Below, in pieces: positions 8,181 through 16,197 of a stretch of 41,627 nt of DNA (positions within the stretch are counted from its first letter, which is position 1; the number at the start of each line of letters is the position of its first letter). The notes under the pieces were generated by a model, which made no database searches, was not told the DNA's origin, and saw only the letters and a program-made list of their open reading frames with translations. This DNA is from Firmicutes bacterium CAG:552 (GTDB taxonomy: Bacteria > Bacillota > Clostridia > Christensenellales > Pumilibacteraceae), in assembly GCA_000435495.1 (NCBI GenBank), contig FR884030.1:1-41627 (forward strand), written 5' to 3'. The position numbers and the translations under genes are program-made.

Positions 8181-11100
8181 ATGAACATTATGAGCAAAAA
8201 CAGAATTACGAAAACAATACTCGGCTTAGTTACGGCAATAGCCATCGTGCTTGTTTCTTTGGGAGTTTCGCTTACGAGCGTATCTGCCGCAGAAGACAAC
8301 CTCGATCCGGTTACCAACGTATTTTCCAGCCAATTTACTACTTCCGGACCGTTGCACGACACGGTCAGCGGTTGGACGGGCGGACGTGTAACCGTTTCCG
8401 ACAAAGAATCGGATGACGAATCTTCGGACGGTTCGGAAGACGAATCCGATAACACAGACTCCGATTCCGACATAGGTTACGTGGGCAGCACCAAGGCGGG
8501 AGCAATCAACCTTAAAACAAAATTCAACGTTGACGATTTTAAAGCGGATACCGGCCTCGACTTTCAACCTAAAACGCCTTTCGGACGCAACACTAACGAC
8601 AACACCGCAGATAACTATTTCCCCGGCAGCGACGAAAGCGCCCTTTTGATAAATAACGATACCGAATCCACTGCTTATGCATATAAGTCGGACGATATTA
8701 CCCTGGACGCCAACAGTTACTATCGTTTCTCTGCGTGGATTAAGACTTGTGATTTCGTGCAAGATACCGGAGCTGTATTTAAAATCGAAGGTTTTGAAGA
8801 CAACATCGGCATTTGGAACATAGACAACTACCTCCCGGAAGACCTTTGCTCTGCAGAAAACGATTTCGGTTTTAAACCGTATACCATCTACGTAGCTACT
8901 TCCCAGACCGCTATTACATCGAAGATTTGTTTACAGGTAGGCGAAAACGTCAACGATTTCGTTTATTCCAATCCGGCTAGAGGCTACGCTCTTTTCGACA
9001 ACGTTTCGGTAGAGCGCATTACCGCAAACACCTACTTCTTTGAGACTCAGAACGTTACCAAGACTGCCCTCGGAGATAACATATTCTCCATAGCTCACGA
9101 CTTCGACACTTCGTACAATCTTCTCAAATCCGATAAAGGCGACGTAATCGGCGACATCAAAGGTTTGGGACACGGCTGGTCGCAGGTATATAGAGACGAC
9201 CAAGGAAACGGCAAAGTGTATATGTATGATTCGTCCGCAAGCTTCAACAAAAACACATCCGAGCGCATCGGTCTTACCGAAGATCCCCTTACCCCCTTCG
9301 GCAACAATCCCGAAGCAAAAGCAGCGGTCGGCGACCTCAAGATCGCCGTACTTAGTACAAAAAACAGCAACGTGGGTCTTAAGTCGGACGAATTTACCGT
9401 AGAACGCAACAAGTACTATCGTCTCAGCGTTTGGGCAAACACGCAAAACTTCAGCGACGGCAACGCTTCGCTCGTAATTAGCGGCGAATCCAATATTCCT
9501 TCGGACGATTACAAACTCAGCGAAGTCGAATACGCAAACATCGAAGGCGGTACCAAGTCTACCCGATACGGTTGGAAGAAGTACTCCTTCTATCTCAGAG
9601 GTTCGCTCACCAAAGATTGCAAGGTAGCTCTTACCCTTTGGTTAGGCTACAAATCCGATTGCACAGGCACGGTAATGTTTGACCACATCACCTTAGACGA
9701 AATTTCGTACAGCGATTACAACATAGATTCTACAGGCGGCACCAAGGTTACTTTTGATAAAGAGCCTTCCACCACCGTAAGCAACGGAAGATTCTTTAAC
9801 GCAGAAAACTTCGGCAAAGAATATCCGCTTAAACCCGCTCAGTGGAACGAAGTCGGCAAAGTTGAAGACGGCGCTTCCGGTATGTTTATTACCGATAACG
9901 AGTTTTATCTTAACAAGAACAACTTTGCAGGCAGCGCAAGAGCTTATTTTAAGGGCAACAGTCCCCTTTCCGAATCCACAGACAACCTTTACTCATCCGT
10001 TGCTTATCCCACTGCTTTGATTATGGCAGGAAAGAACAGTTACTTCGGTTACTCTTCGCCCGACATTTCCGTTTCGTCCGGTCTCGCATATCGCATCTAC
10101 GTAACCTTAAAGACCCAAAACGTTACCAGGGGCAAAGCGAATCTTTGGTTGGAAGTCGACGGAAACGTCATATGCAGCCTCTACGGTATCGAAAGTTCCG
10201 AGTTTACCACTTACGAATTTTACGTAAACGGCGACAAATTGTTTGAAGACGGTACCGGCACCGATTACACCGCAACACTATACATGACGCTCGGCAGAGA
10301 AAATCAGAAAGCTGACGGAACGATATATGTACTCGAAGTAGGCGTAGAGGAGATTGATTCTGCCGTATTTACCGAGAAAGCTGCTTCGTATCACGAAGAC
10401 AGACTTAACGGCAGCAACTACGATATCTTCTCTTTCGCATCCTTCGAACCCATTCAGTTTAACAGCGGCGACGGAAAGGCTATAAAGGATACCGTAACCT
10501 GGAAGGCAACCAAGTCCTCCGACGACGTAGTGTCCGGGATATTCGATCCCAACAACAAGGAAGGCAACAAGGGCAACGCATATATCCCCGCAGAAGTTAC
10601 CAAAGCTCATAATCAGGTAGAAAATGCGTTTAAGAACGCTTACGTGCTGAAGGTCAGAGGTGCGTCTGCCGTTTCCAAACTCGTTGTACCCGTAAAACTC
10701 GAAAAAGATTCCTACTACACTATTTCCGTATACATGCTGGTTATGCTCGGAGAAAACGCTAAGAGCGGTGTGAATCTTTATCTCGACGGTTCGTCGTATT
10801 CTTCGGCGAAGTTCACCGATATCAAGAGTACTACGATTAGCGGACCTATAGGATACGAGTTCAGAGAATTTAAATTCTATATCGCTACCGAAGCGGAAAT
10901 TTCCACCACTTACGTTTGCGTTTCGATGGGCAACATCGACAAGCTCTCGGGAGGAACGGACGCCGAACTTTATATCAATAAAATCGACGTAGTTAAGCTC
11001 GGCGGCGAAGACGATACTATCGAAGAAAGCGACACCGTAAGAATCATAAATAACCACGTTAACAGCGACGATAGCGGTAGCGACAACGATAACGACAACA

Positions 11101-11537
11101 CTGACGGTGATACTACGGTAGATACGGAGAAATGGTGGCTTATCCCCTCTATCCTCTTCGGAATCGCAATCGTTATTGCAATCGTTGGCGTAGCTCTTCG
11201 TAACGTAGTCGAAAAGGCTAACAGACGTAAACGCACCAAAGTGCTTAATTCTTACGACCGCAGATTTAACCCCGACGAGGAGGATTACGACGACGAACAA
11301 AACGACTCTTCGGATAATACCGAAAACACTGAAGATGTCAAAGCACCGGAAACTGTCAAGGAATCACCTGTCGAAGCAGCAACCGAATCCTCGGATGAAG
11401 CTACCGAATCTGTAGAAGAATCGGCAACCGATAATGCTTCGACGCCTGATGCGGAAGGAGAAGCAACCGACGGTTCCGAGCAAACTCCCGCAGCAGAAGA
11501 ACCGAAGGCTCAGGCTGAGGAACCGAAAAACGAATAA
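8181..11537 (+). CDS. Large secreted protein with four jelly-roll-like repeats, C-terminal membrane anchor and acidic tail
   Basis: Not recognised as a named protein. The signal peptide spans residues 1-36 (SVSA, then AED), followed by a Ser/Asp/Glu-rich linker (about 75-95). The body seems to hold four related modules of about 200 residues. Each contains an aligned strand resembling carbohydrate-binding jelly-rolls (CBM4/9-like): YYRFSAWIKT, YYRLSVWANT, AYRIYVTLKT and YYTISVYMLV. Each is followed after 50-80 residues by a strand such as YTIYVAT or YSFYLRG. A single membrane helix starts at Trp985. An RRKR stop-transfer and a roughly 100-residue Glu/Thr/Ser/Ala-rich acidic tail, presumably cytoplasmic, follow. 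AAGGTGA precedes the first ATG; the ATG at 8190 is an alternative. It is a single-gene unit closed by a hairpin at 11573-11617. Confidence 0.85.
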   Translation: MNIMSKNRITKTILGLVTAIAIVLVSLGVSLTSVSAAEDNLDPVTNVFSSQFTTSGPLHDTVSGWTGGRVTVSDKESDDESSDGSEDESDNTDSDSDIGYVGSTKAGAINLKTKFNVDDFKADTGLDFQPKTPFGRNTNDNTADNYFPGSDESALLINNDTESTAYAYKSDDITLDANSYYRFSAWIKTCDFVQDTGAVFKIEGFEDNIGIWNIDNYLPEDLCSAENDFGFKPYTIYVATSQTAITSKICLQVGENVNDFVYSNPARGYALFDNVSVERITANTYFFETQNVTKTALGDNIFSIAHDFDTSYNLLKSDKGDVIGDIKGLGHGWSQVYRDDQGNGKVYMYDSSASFNKNTSERIGLTEDPLTPFGNNPEAKAAVGDLKIAVLSTKNSNVGLKSDEFTVERNKYYRLSVWANTQNFSDGNASLVISGESNIPSDDYKLSEVEYANIEGGTKSTRYGWKKYSFYLRGSLTKDCKVALTLWLGYKSDCTGTVMFDHITLDEISYSDYNIDSTGGTKVTFDKEPSTTVSNGRFFNAENFGKEYPLKPAQWNEVGKVEDGASGMFITDNEFYLNKNNFAGSARAYFKGNSPLSESTDNLYSSVAYPTALIMAGKNSYFGYSSPDISVSSGLAYRIYVTLKTQNVTRGKANLWLEVDGNVICSLYGIESSEFTTYEFYVNGDKLFEDGTGTDYTATLYMTLGRENQKADGTIYVLEVGVEEIDSAVFTEKAASYHEDRLNGSNYDIFSFASFEPIQFNSGDGKAIKDTVTWKATKSSDDVVSGIFDPNNKEGNKGNAYIPAEVTKAHNQVENAFKNAYVLKVRGASAVSKLVVPVKLEKDSYYTISVYMLVMLGENAKSGVNLYLDGSSYSSAKFTDIKSTTISGPIGYEFREFKFYIATEAEISTTYVCVSMGNIDKLSGGTDAELYINKIDVVKLGGEDDTIEESDTVRIINNHVNSDDSGSDNDNDNTDGDTTVDTEKWWLIPSILFGIAIVIAIVGVALRNVVEKANRRKRTKVLNSYDRRFNPDEEDYDDEQNDSSDNTENTEDVKAPETVKESPVEAATESSDEATESVEESATDNASTPDAEGEATDGSEQTPAAEEPKAQAEEPKNE

Positions 11538-11572
11538 CAATTAAGTTTCAAAATACAGACACATCGTCATCT

Positions 11573-11617
11573 ATATGCGTCGCAAAAGTCAATCGCTTTT
11601 AGCGGCGCATATTTTTT
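11573..11617 (+). terminator. Intrinsic terminator of the 1118-residue protein gene
   Basis: An 11-bp stem with one G-T pair (11573-11583 with 11602-11612) extends through an inner AAAAG/CTTTT stem. It is followed by a T run to 11617 on the plus strand. Confidence 0.8.
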
Positions 11618-11837
11618 ACGGTAACCCGATTTTTAAAAATAGGCTGCAACTATTTGAGTCGGAATTAAGCAAAACAATAACCGATTTAAATTTTATGTCA
11701 CTCATTTGTACTATCGCCTATGGTTTTAAATTTTTTGCGATTGTCAGTCGCTATTATCTTATCATGAGAGTATTTTTTTATCCATAATTATAAGCCGTTT
11801 AAAGACTCGCTCGGCGAATGGTTTTATATCCAAACAA
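11618..11837. other. Intergenic stretch, no gene seen
   Basis: AT-rich sequence between convergent genes. A 70-codon open frame (11575-11787) begins inside the terminator and has no ribosome binding site, so I do not count it as a gene. Confidence 0.6.
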
Positions 11838-11875
11838 AATAAGGCGTAGAGATAAACTTACCTCTACGCCTTATT
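11838..11875. terminator. Hairpin terminator between convergent genes
   Basis: A perfect 14-bp stem (11838-11851 with 11862-11875) around a 10-base loop. On the minus strand it is followed by ATTTTGTTT, which fits termination of the seven-gene operon ending at 11894. Confidence 0.75.
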
Positions 11876-11893
11876 AAAAGTTTTATAAATAAA

Positions 11894-12634
11894 TTAAGTC
11901 ACTACAAAGCCGCCGCTTACGTTAATCACTTCGCCTGTTATAAAAGATTGTCTTTGAGCCAAGCCTACGATAACCTTTGCCACGTCACTAGGTTGTCCTA
12001 TCCTCATCAGCGGAGTATCGTCTATAAGCGATTTTACGACGGCACCGTCGATATCTTTTAGCATATCCGTGTTAATAACGCCCGGAGCAACCGCATTTAC
12101 CGTAATCCCGGAAGCGCCTAATTCTTTTGCGAGGGACTTTGTAAACCCTATAACGCCCGCTTTAGCTGCCGAATACAACGTCTCGAGTGACGAACCGACA
12201 AGCCCCCACATGGACGAAACGTTTATTATACGTCCGAACATAGCAGAAACCATATCCGGTACAAATAACCTCGACACGTTAAAGACCCCCTTCAAATCGG
12301 TATTCATAACCATATCGTAATCGCCGGGCGTCATGTCCACAAACATCTTGTAGTGCGAAATCCCCGCATTGTTGACGATTGTATCGACAAACCCGAATGT
12401 CTTTGCCGCAAAGTCTTTCATTTTGCAAACGGCGTCATAATCGCCCACGTCTGCACAAAATATATCGGCACGCCTTCCTATCAAACAAATTTCATTCGCA
12501 GTCTTCAATGCAAGGTCTCGATTTTCCTTATACCCTACGATGACGTCAAAGCCGTTTTTTGCTAACTCTAATGCCGTTGCGGCTCCTATCCCTCTCGATG
12601 CGCCCGTAACAAGCGCAACTCTCCTTTCATTCAT
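11894..12634 (-). CDS. fabG: FabG-like short-chain dehydrogenase/reductase
   Basis: An NAD(P)H-dependent oxidoreductase of 246 residues, the usual FabG length. The start is the ATG at 12634 (MNERR), with GAGGTG just upstream; the longer frame from 12694 runs back into the preceding gene. It shows TGASRGIG (10-17), NNAG (88-91), the catalytic serine in NVSS (about Ser141), YSAAK (Tyr154, Lys158), and the FabG-like stretch VNAVAPGVINTDML. A 3-oxoacyl-ACP reductase role is the best guess, but no other fatty-acid genes are nearby, so the true substrate is open. It is the last gene of the riboswitch-headed operon, 19 bases after the MurF-like gene. Confidence 0.88.
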   Translation of the reverse strand: MNERRVALVTGASRGIGAATALELAKNGFDVIVGYKENRDLALKTANEICLIGRRADIFCADVGDYDAVCKMKDFAAKTFGFVDTIVNNAGISHYKMFVDMTPGDYDMVMNTDLKGVFNVSRLFVPDMVSAMFGRIINVSSMWGLVGSSLETLYSAAKAGVIGFTKSLAKELGASGITVNAVAPGVINTDMLKDIDGAVVKSLIDDTPLMRIGQPSDVAKVIVGLAQRQSFITGEVINVSGGFVVT

Positions 12635-12653
12635 ATTCACCTCATATATTCGG

Positions 12654-14171
12654 TCAATAGTTATCCGGCAAATCGTTTTCGAACAATACGGCATACGGCG
12701 GTACGATTTCGCCGAGCAAACTCATTGCTTCGTCGAGCGACGATACTTTAAGCGCCCTGTCGTATGTGGCGCCCTTTTTAATAACGTCGGCGTTGCGCCC
12801 TACCAAAAATGCGTAATCGCACACATCCATTATTTGCTTGCCGAACTCAACTAACTTTGCTTCGGAATCTTTACCGAGTTCGACGAATCCCGGCGTAATG
12901 ATAACCTTAGTTCCCTCAAAAGAATCCAAAATTTTGAGAGCGTTTTTTGCACCGTTAGGATTGCTGTTAAACGAATCGTCCAAAATTATCATATTCCCTC
13001 CGTTGAGGACCTCAAGGCGATGCTCCACATACGGCAATTTCTCGCACTGTTCTGCTATGTCGCTAAGAGTAATGCCGAAATGCATGGCAAATGCGGCGCA
13101 CAACGTTATAAGCTCCGGAATATGATCTCCGAGAAGTCTTGTTACCACTTCGACACTTTCTTCTCCTACGGTAAGGGTAAACGCCGTTCCGCTAAGGTTA
13201 GTAACGACATTATCGAATTTTATATTTTCTCCGGTTATAACTGCATTTTTTACGTTGTTTTTGACTAATTCGTCATACCCGTTGGCTACTGAAAATTGCG
13301 TGCCTTCGGTTATCGAACATTTTTCTTCGATTATATTTTTTAAAGAACCAAAAGTTTCGAGATGCTGATCCCCTATCGAGGTCAACATTGTATATTCCGG
13401 TTTAAAAATCTTTTTTAGTTTTTTTATGTCGCCTTTGTATCTTGCGCCCATCTCCGCTATGAAAAACTCTTGCTTTGCGTATTCCTCGTTTACGCATTTG
13501 CACAGTCCCATCGGAGTATTGTAGCTATGCGGCGACGCATATACCGAGTATTTGACCGATAAAAACTTTTCCAAAATGTTTTTTGCCGTTGTTTTTCCGT
13601 AACTGCCGGTTATGCCGATAACGGAAACGCCGGCAATCTTTTTTTTAGCCTTTGACTCATAGAAAGCCGATATCAAAGCTTCTATAGGACTTGCAATTAA
13701 AGCCGAAACAATTACAGATAATAAGCTGAACAAAGGCACAACGCCGATAAGTGAATAACAAACAATGGTATCTTTAACAAAATACACCGACAATAACGAC
13801 AATCCGAAATTTACAACGGTTACAAGCGGAAGCAATCTACACACTCTGGCGGTAAATTTAAGCGGAGTTTTCTTTTTTTGTCGTCTTTGCAACACTATAA
13901 AGTACACGCTTAAAATCAAGTAAAACAATGCTCCTATATACTTAAGCGCACTTTGAGAAAAACATACGACAAATATCAACATAGTTGCTACAGAGAAAAA
14001 TACGAGAGCAAACGTTCTCGTTAAATAATCTCCGTTAGTTCGTTTTAACCAGCCTATGACGCCTCTTATTCTATAGCCCGAAAGCTGCAACATTTGCACG
14101 TATCTGATGGATACGGCATTTACTATAAGACTGTTTACAGCGCATATTATCAAGCATACGACTATGGACAT
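12654..14171 (-). CDS. Membrane-anchored MurF-like Mur ligase
   Basis: A 505-residue protein with two parts. Residues 1-170 hold about five membrane helices, in place of the N-terminal substrate-binding domain of normal MurF. From about 180 there is a Mur-ligase ATPase domain with P-loop GITGSYGKTT (186-195, Lys193), then FFIAEMGAR, TSIGDQHLE, the C-terminal domain motif DDSFNSNP and the HRLE stretch. MurF adds D-Ala-D-Ala to the UDP-MurNAc tripeptide. With the substrate domain replaced by helices, this one may ligate a lipid-linked or other substrate, so the reaction is uncertain. AGGAGG precedes the ATG. The start overlaps the hydrolase gene by ten bases, which couples the pair. Confidence 0.85.
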   Translation of the reverse strand: MSIVVCLIICAVNSLIVNAVSIRYVQMLQLSGYRIRGVIGWLKRTNGDYLTRTFALVFFSVATMLIFVVCFSQSALKYIGALFYLILSVYFIVLQRRQKKKTPLKFTARVCRLLPLVTVVNFGLSLLSVYFVKDTIVCYSLIGVVPLFSLLSVIVSALIASPIEALISAFYESKAKKKIAGVSVIGITGSYGKTTAKNILEKFLSVKYSVYASPHSYNTPMGLCKCVNEEYAKQEFFIAEMGARYKGDIKKLKKIFKPEYTMLTSIGDQHLETFGSLKNIIEEKCSITEGTQFSVANGYDELVKNNVKNAVITGENIKFDNVVTNLSGTAFTLTVGEESVEVVTRLLGDHIPELITLCAAFAMHFGITLSDIAEQCEKLPYVEHRLEVLNGGNMIILDDSFNSNPNGAKNALKILDSFEGTKVIITPGFVELGKDSEAKLVEFGKQIMDVCDYAFLVGRNADVIKKGATYDRALKVSSLDEAMSLLGEIVPPYAVLFENDLPDNY

Positions 14172-14869
14172 ATTGTGCCTCCTTTTATAAATTCGCCCAA
14201 GTAAAAACTGAATTTCGGACTTAAATAAGCAAAATGATCTCCGTCTAACGGTTTAAGTATACTGCCCTTAATTTTTCGAGCAAGGCTTTTTGCCATGTAA
14301 TAGGGCGTAACTTCGTCCTTTTTGCCCCAAACAATCAGTGTTTTTGCGGTAACAGACTTAGCTTGCTTGTCTAAATACTCGTTTACTACCCTGACAAGCA
14401 CCGGTTTAAGCTTTCCGGCATTCCGATAATCGTACGAACCGAACCTGGACAAATCTCTTTTCAGCTTTTTGTACAACTTATATTTTGTTTCGCTGACAAC
14501 CTTACTTAGCGAAAACCTCGGTTTTAACCCTGCGCAGCCCGTAAGTACGATTTTTTCAATTGATTTTTGATTGCCGAGTATCAATGCGATTCTTCCGCCG
14601 AAAGAGTGTCCTACCAGCGTAACCGTACCCATTTGTTTTATCAGTGCGCTGACGCAGTCGGCATAGTCGAATATATCCCACTCCACGTCATAACCGCTTT
14701 TGCCGAATCCCGGCAAATCGGGAGCAACATATCCGACTCCGAGCGAATTCAGGTAATTTTCTGCTCCTGAAAAGCTCTGACTGTCACCGCCCCAACCATG
14801 CAAGAAAACCGCCTTAGGCTCTCCCGCTCTTTTGTAAAAAACTCTTACTCCCTTATAGAAGAAATACAT
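14162..14869 (-). CDS. Alpha/beta-fold hydrolase
   Basis: A cytoplasmic 235-residue serine hydrolase with a full triad. Visible elements are the oxyanion motif HGWGG (24-28), the nucleophile elbow GHSFGG (Ser89), the acid in WGKKDEVTP (Asp185) and His212 in DGDHFAYL. The DLPGFGKS stretch is typical of the esterase/lipase group. A GGTGGG site precedes the ATG. It lies 16 bases after rimI and overlaps the MurF-like gene, so it probably acts on the same envelope pathway. The substrate is unknown. Confidence 0.87.
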   Translation of the reverse strand: MYFFYKGVRVFYKRAGEPKAVFLHGWGGDSQSFSGAENYLNSLGVGYVAPDLPGFGKSGYDVEWDIFDYADCVSALIKQMGTVTLVGHSFGGRIALILGNQKSIEKIVLTGCAGLKPRFSLSKVVSETKYKLYKKLKRDLSRFGSYDYRNAGKLKPVLVRVVNEYLDKQAKSVTAKTLIVWGKKDEVTPYYMAKSLARKIKGSILKPLDGDHFAYLSPKFSFYLGEFIKGGTICP

Positions 14870-14885
14870 TTTTTACCCACCGAAA

Positions 14886-15311
14886 TTATATTTTTTTACT
14901 CATCACAACGGCATCTTTGCTGCCGTAATAGTTTTTTCGTATATACAACGGAAGAAATCCGTTTTTACGATAAAGTGCCTTTGCGGCTTCGTTATCGGAC
15001 GCCACTTCTAAAAACACGATTTTTACGCCTCTTCGGTCGCACTCGCAAATAAGAGCCGCCATAAGGCCTTGCGCTATACCCTGCCGCCTGAAACGTTCAT
15101 CGACTACGACGTTATTGACGTTGCACTCGTCAAGCACTGTTTGCCCACTGACGTATCCTACCAAAATTCCGTCAGACTCAAACTTATACGCTATCGTATC
15201 ATGCTTATCCAAAAACTCCGAAAGGACCTTTTCCGAATACGGACACTCTATATATTTACGTTCGAGTTCAGCTACAGCAACGATATCTTCGGACGTGAGC
15301 GGCTTTATCAT
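14886..15311 (-). CDS. rimI: RimI-type GNAT N-acetyltransferase
   Basis: A 141-residue acetyltransferase. The acetyl-CoA loop is RRQGIAQGL (75-83), followed by FLEVASDNEAAKALYRKNGF (about 100-119), both signature RimI features. RimI acetylates the N-terminus of ribosomal protein S18 in Escherichia coli, and in Bacillota the gene is usually found with the t6A genes tsaB, tsaD and tsaE. Here it overlaps the tsaB stop by four bases (ATGA), as expected for that cluster. tsaD is not in the window. Confidence 0.88.
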   Translation of the reverse strand: MIKPLTSEDIVAVAELERKYIECPYSEKVLSEFLDKHDTIAYKFESDGILVGYVSGQTVLDECNVNNVVVDERFRRQGIAQGLMAALICECDRRGVKIVFLEVASDNEAAKALYRKNGFLPLYIRKNYYGSKDAVVMSKKI

Positions 15312-15910
15312 ATATCCCCTTCTTTACGGTCCGGTTGCGCTTTGCGAATATACAAAGGTTCGTCCGAAAGTTTGTTCTTTATGGCGTATTCTGCCGCCTT
15401 TAACAAAGCTTCCCCGTCAGGAACGTATTTTTGACTTTCGATCCCCTCAGTTTCGCAATCCGACACCACTCGGTACCCTGCAGGAATATAATTCGCTACG
15501 TCTTTTGCATACACGCAAGCGTGATCTAACATAAGCTCTTCGCCGTCGAAAGTCGCAATGTACCTTACTCCGCTGTTGCCGTCCACCACCGTCATGACTT
15601 TGCCACTATGCATATATGACATAACCCTGTTAAAGGTTACGCCGTAAGACTGTTTTTTTAAAGCGTACGCAAAAGCTCGCACCGTATTTACGCCTATTCG
15701 GATGCCTGTAAAAGATCCGGGACCGGTTACGCAGACAAAATACTCGAATTTATCGAGATCTATCTTACTCTCGTTTAAAATCTCGTCGATCAGCGGCAAA
15801 AGCTGTTCAGCCGCCATCGCCTTGGGTAAGCTTTTGCAAATTTTAAGATCATCGAAACAAACGGCAATTTCTATTTCTTTTGCCGCCGTATTTATTGCCA
15901 AAAATCTCAT
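15308..15910 (-). CDS. tsaB: TsaB, t6A tRNA modification scaffold
   Basis: A 200-residue inactive-protease-like protein of the ASKHA fold. It partners TsaD and TsaE in making N6-threonylcarbamoyladenosine at position 37 of ANN-decoding tRNAs. It opens with MRFLAINTA and carries the hallmark VTGPGSFTGIRIG (61-73) plus the AAEQLLPLIDEIL helix. It overlaps yhbY upstream and rimI downstream by four bases each. The C-terminal half is somewhat short and divergent, as is usual for TsaB. Confidence 0.9.
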   Translation of the reverse strand: MRFLAINTAAKEIEIAVCFDDLKICKSLPKAMAAEQLLPLIDEILNESKIDLDKFEYFVCVTGPGSFTGIRIGVNTVRAFAYALKKQSYGVTFNRVMSYMHSGKVMTVVDGNSGVRYIATFDGEELMLDHACVYAKDVANYIPAGYRVVSDCETEGIESQKYVPDGEALLKAAEYAIKNKLSDEPLYIRKAQPDRKEGDI

Positions 15911-16197
15911 AATTGTATATGATTTACCGATTCGTCGCTACTGCGTCTGTATAAAATTATTTTGTTGCCTATCGCCGCTACGGGTTCGGCGCCAAGCTGC
16001 GCAGCCAGAACGCCTATGAGTTCGTCAGCCGTATAATCGCATCCCTTAAGCACGTTTATTTTTATCAGCTCCCGCTTATTAAGCGCAGCGGCTATCCCGT
16101 CGAGTTGGTTATCGCTCAAGTTTCCTTTCCCTATTTGAAAAATCGGTTCGATGTCGCTTGCATAAGCCCGCAATTTAGCTCTTTGTTTGCTTGTCAT
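15907..16197 (-). CDS. yhbY: CRS1/YhbY-type RNA-binding protein
   Basis: A 96-residue single-domain protein (YhbY of Escherichia coli, YqeI of Bacillus) linked to assembly of the large ribosomal subunit. It shows the family layout: basic LRAYASDIEPIFQIGKG with the GKG loop (about 23-25), NQLDGIAAALNKRELIKINVL, then ELIGVLAAQLGAEPVAAIGNKIILYRR. The C-terminal VNHIQL tail is extra. It overlaps the end of the ribU-tsaE gene by 23 bases, with a GGGAG site inside that gene. Its usual neighbours are the GTPase Obg and nadD; placement between tsaE and tsaB is unusual. Confidence 0.9.
   Translation of the reverse strand: MTSKQRAKLRAYASDIEPIFQIGKGNLSDNQLDGIAAALNKRELIKINVLKGCDYTADELIGVLAAQLGAEPVAAIGNKIILYRRSSDESVNHIQL

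Noticed and set aside
10278..11300. A 340-codon open frame antisense to the 1118-residue surface protein
   Set aside because: It lies wholly inside a well-supported gene, has no ribosome binding site, and its composition (Val/Tyr/Phe-rich) is that of a shadow of GAC/AAC-rich codons.
11575..11787. A 70-codon plus-strand frame in intergenic DNA
   Set aside because: It begins inside the terminator of the preceding gene and lacks a ribosome binding site.
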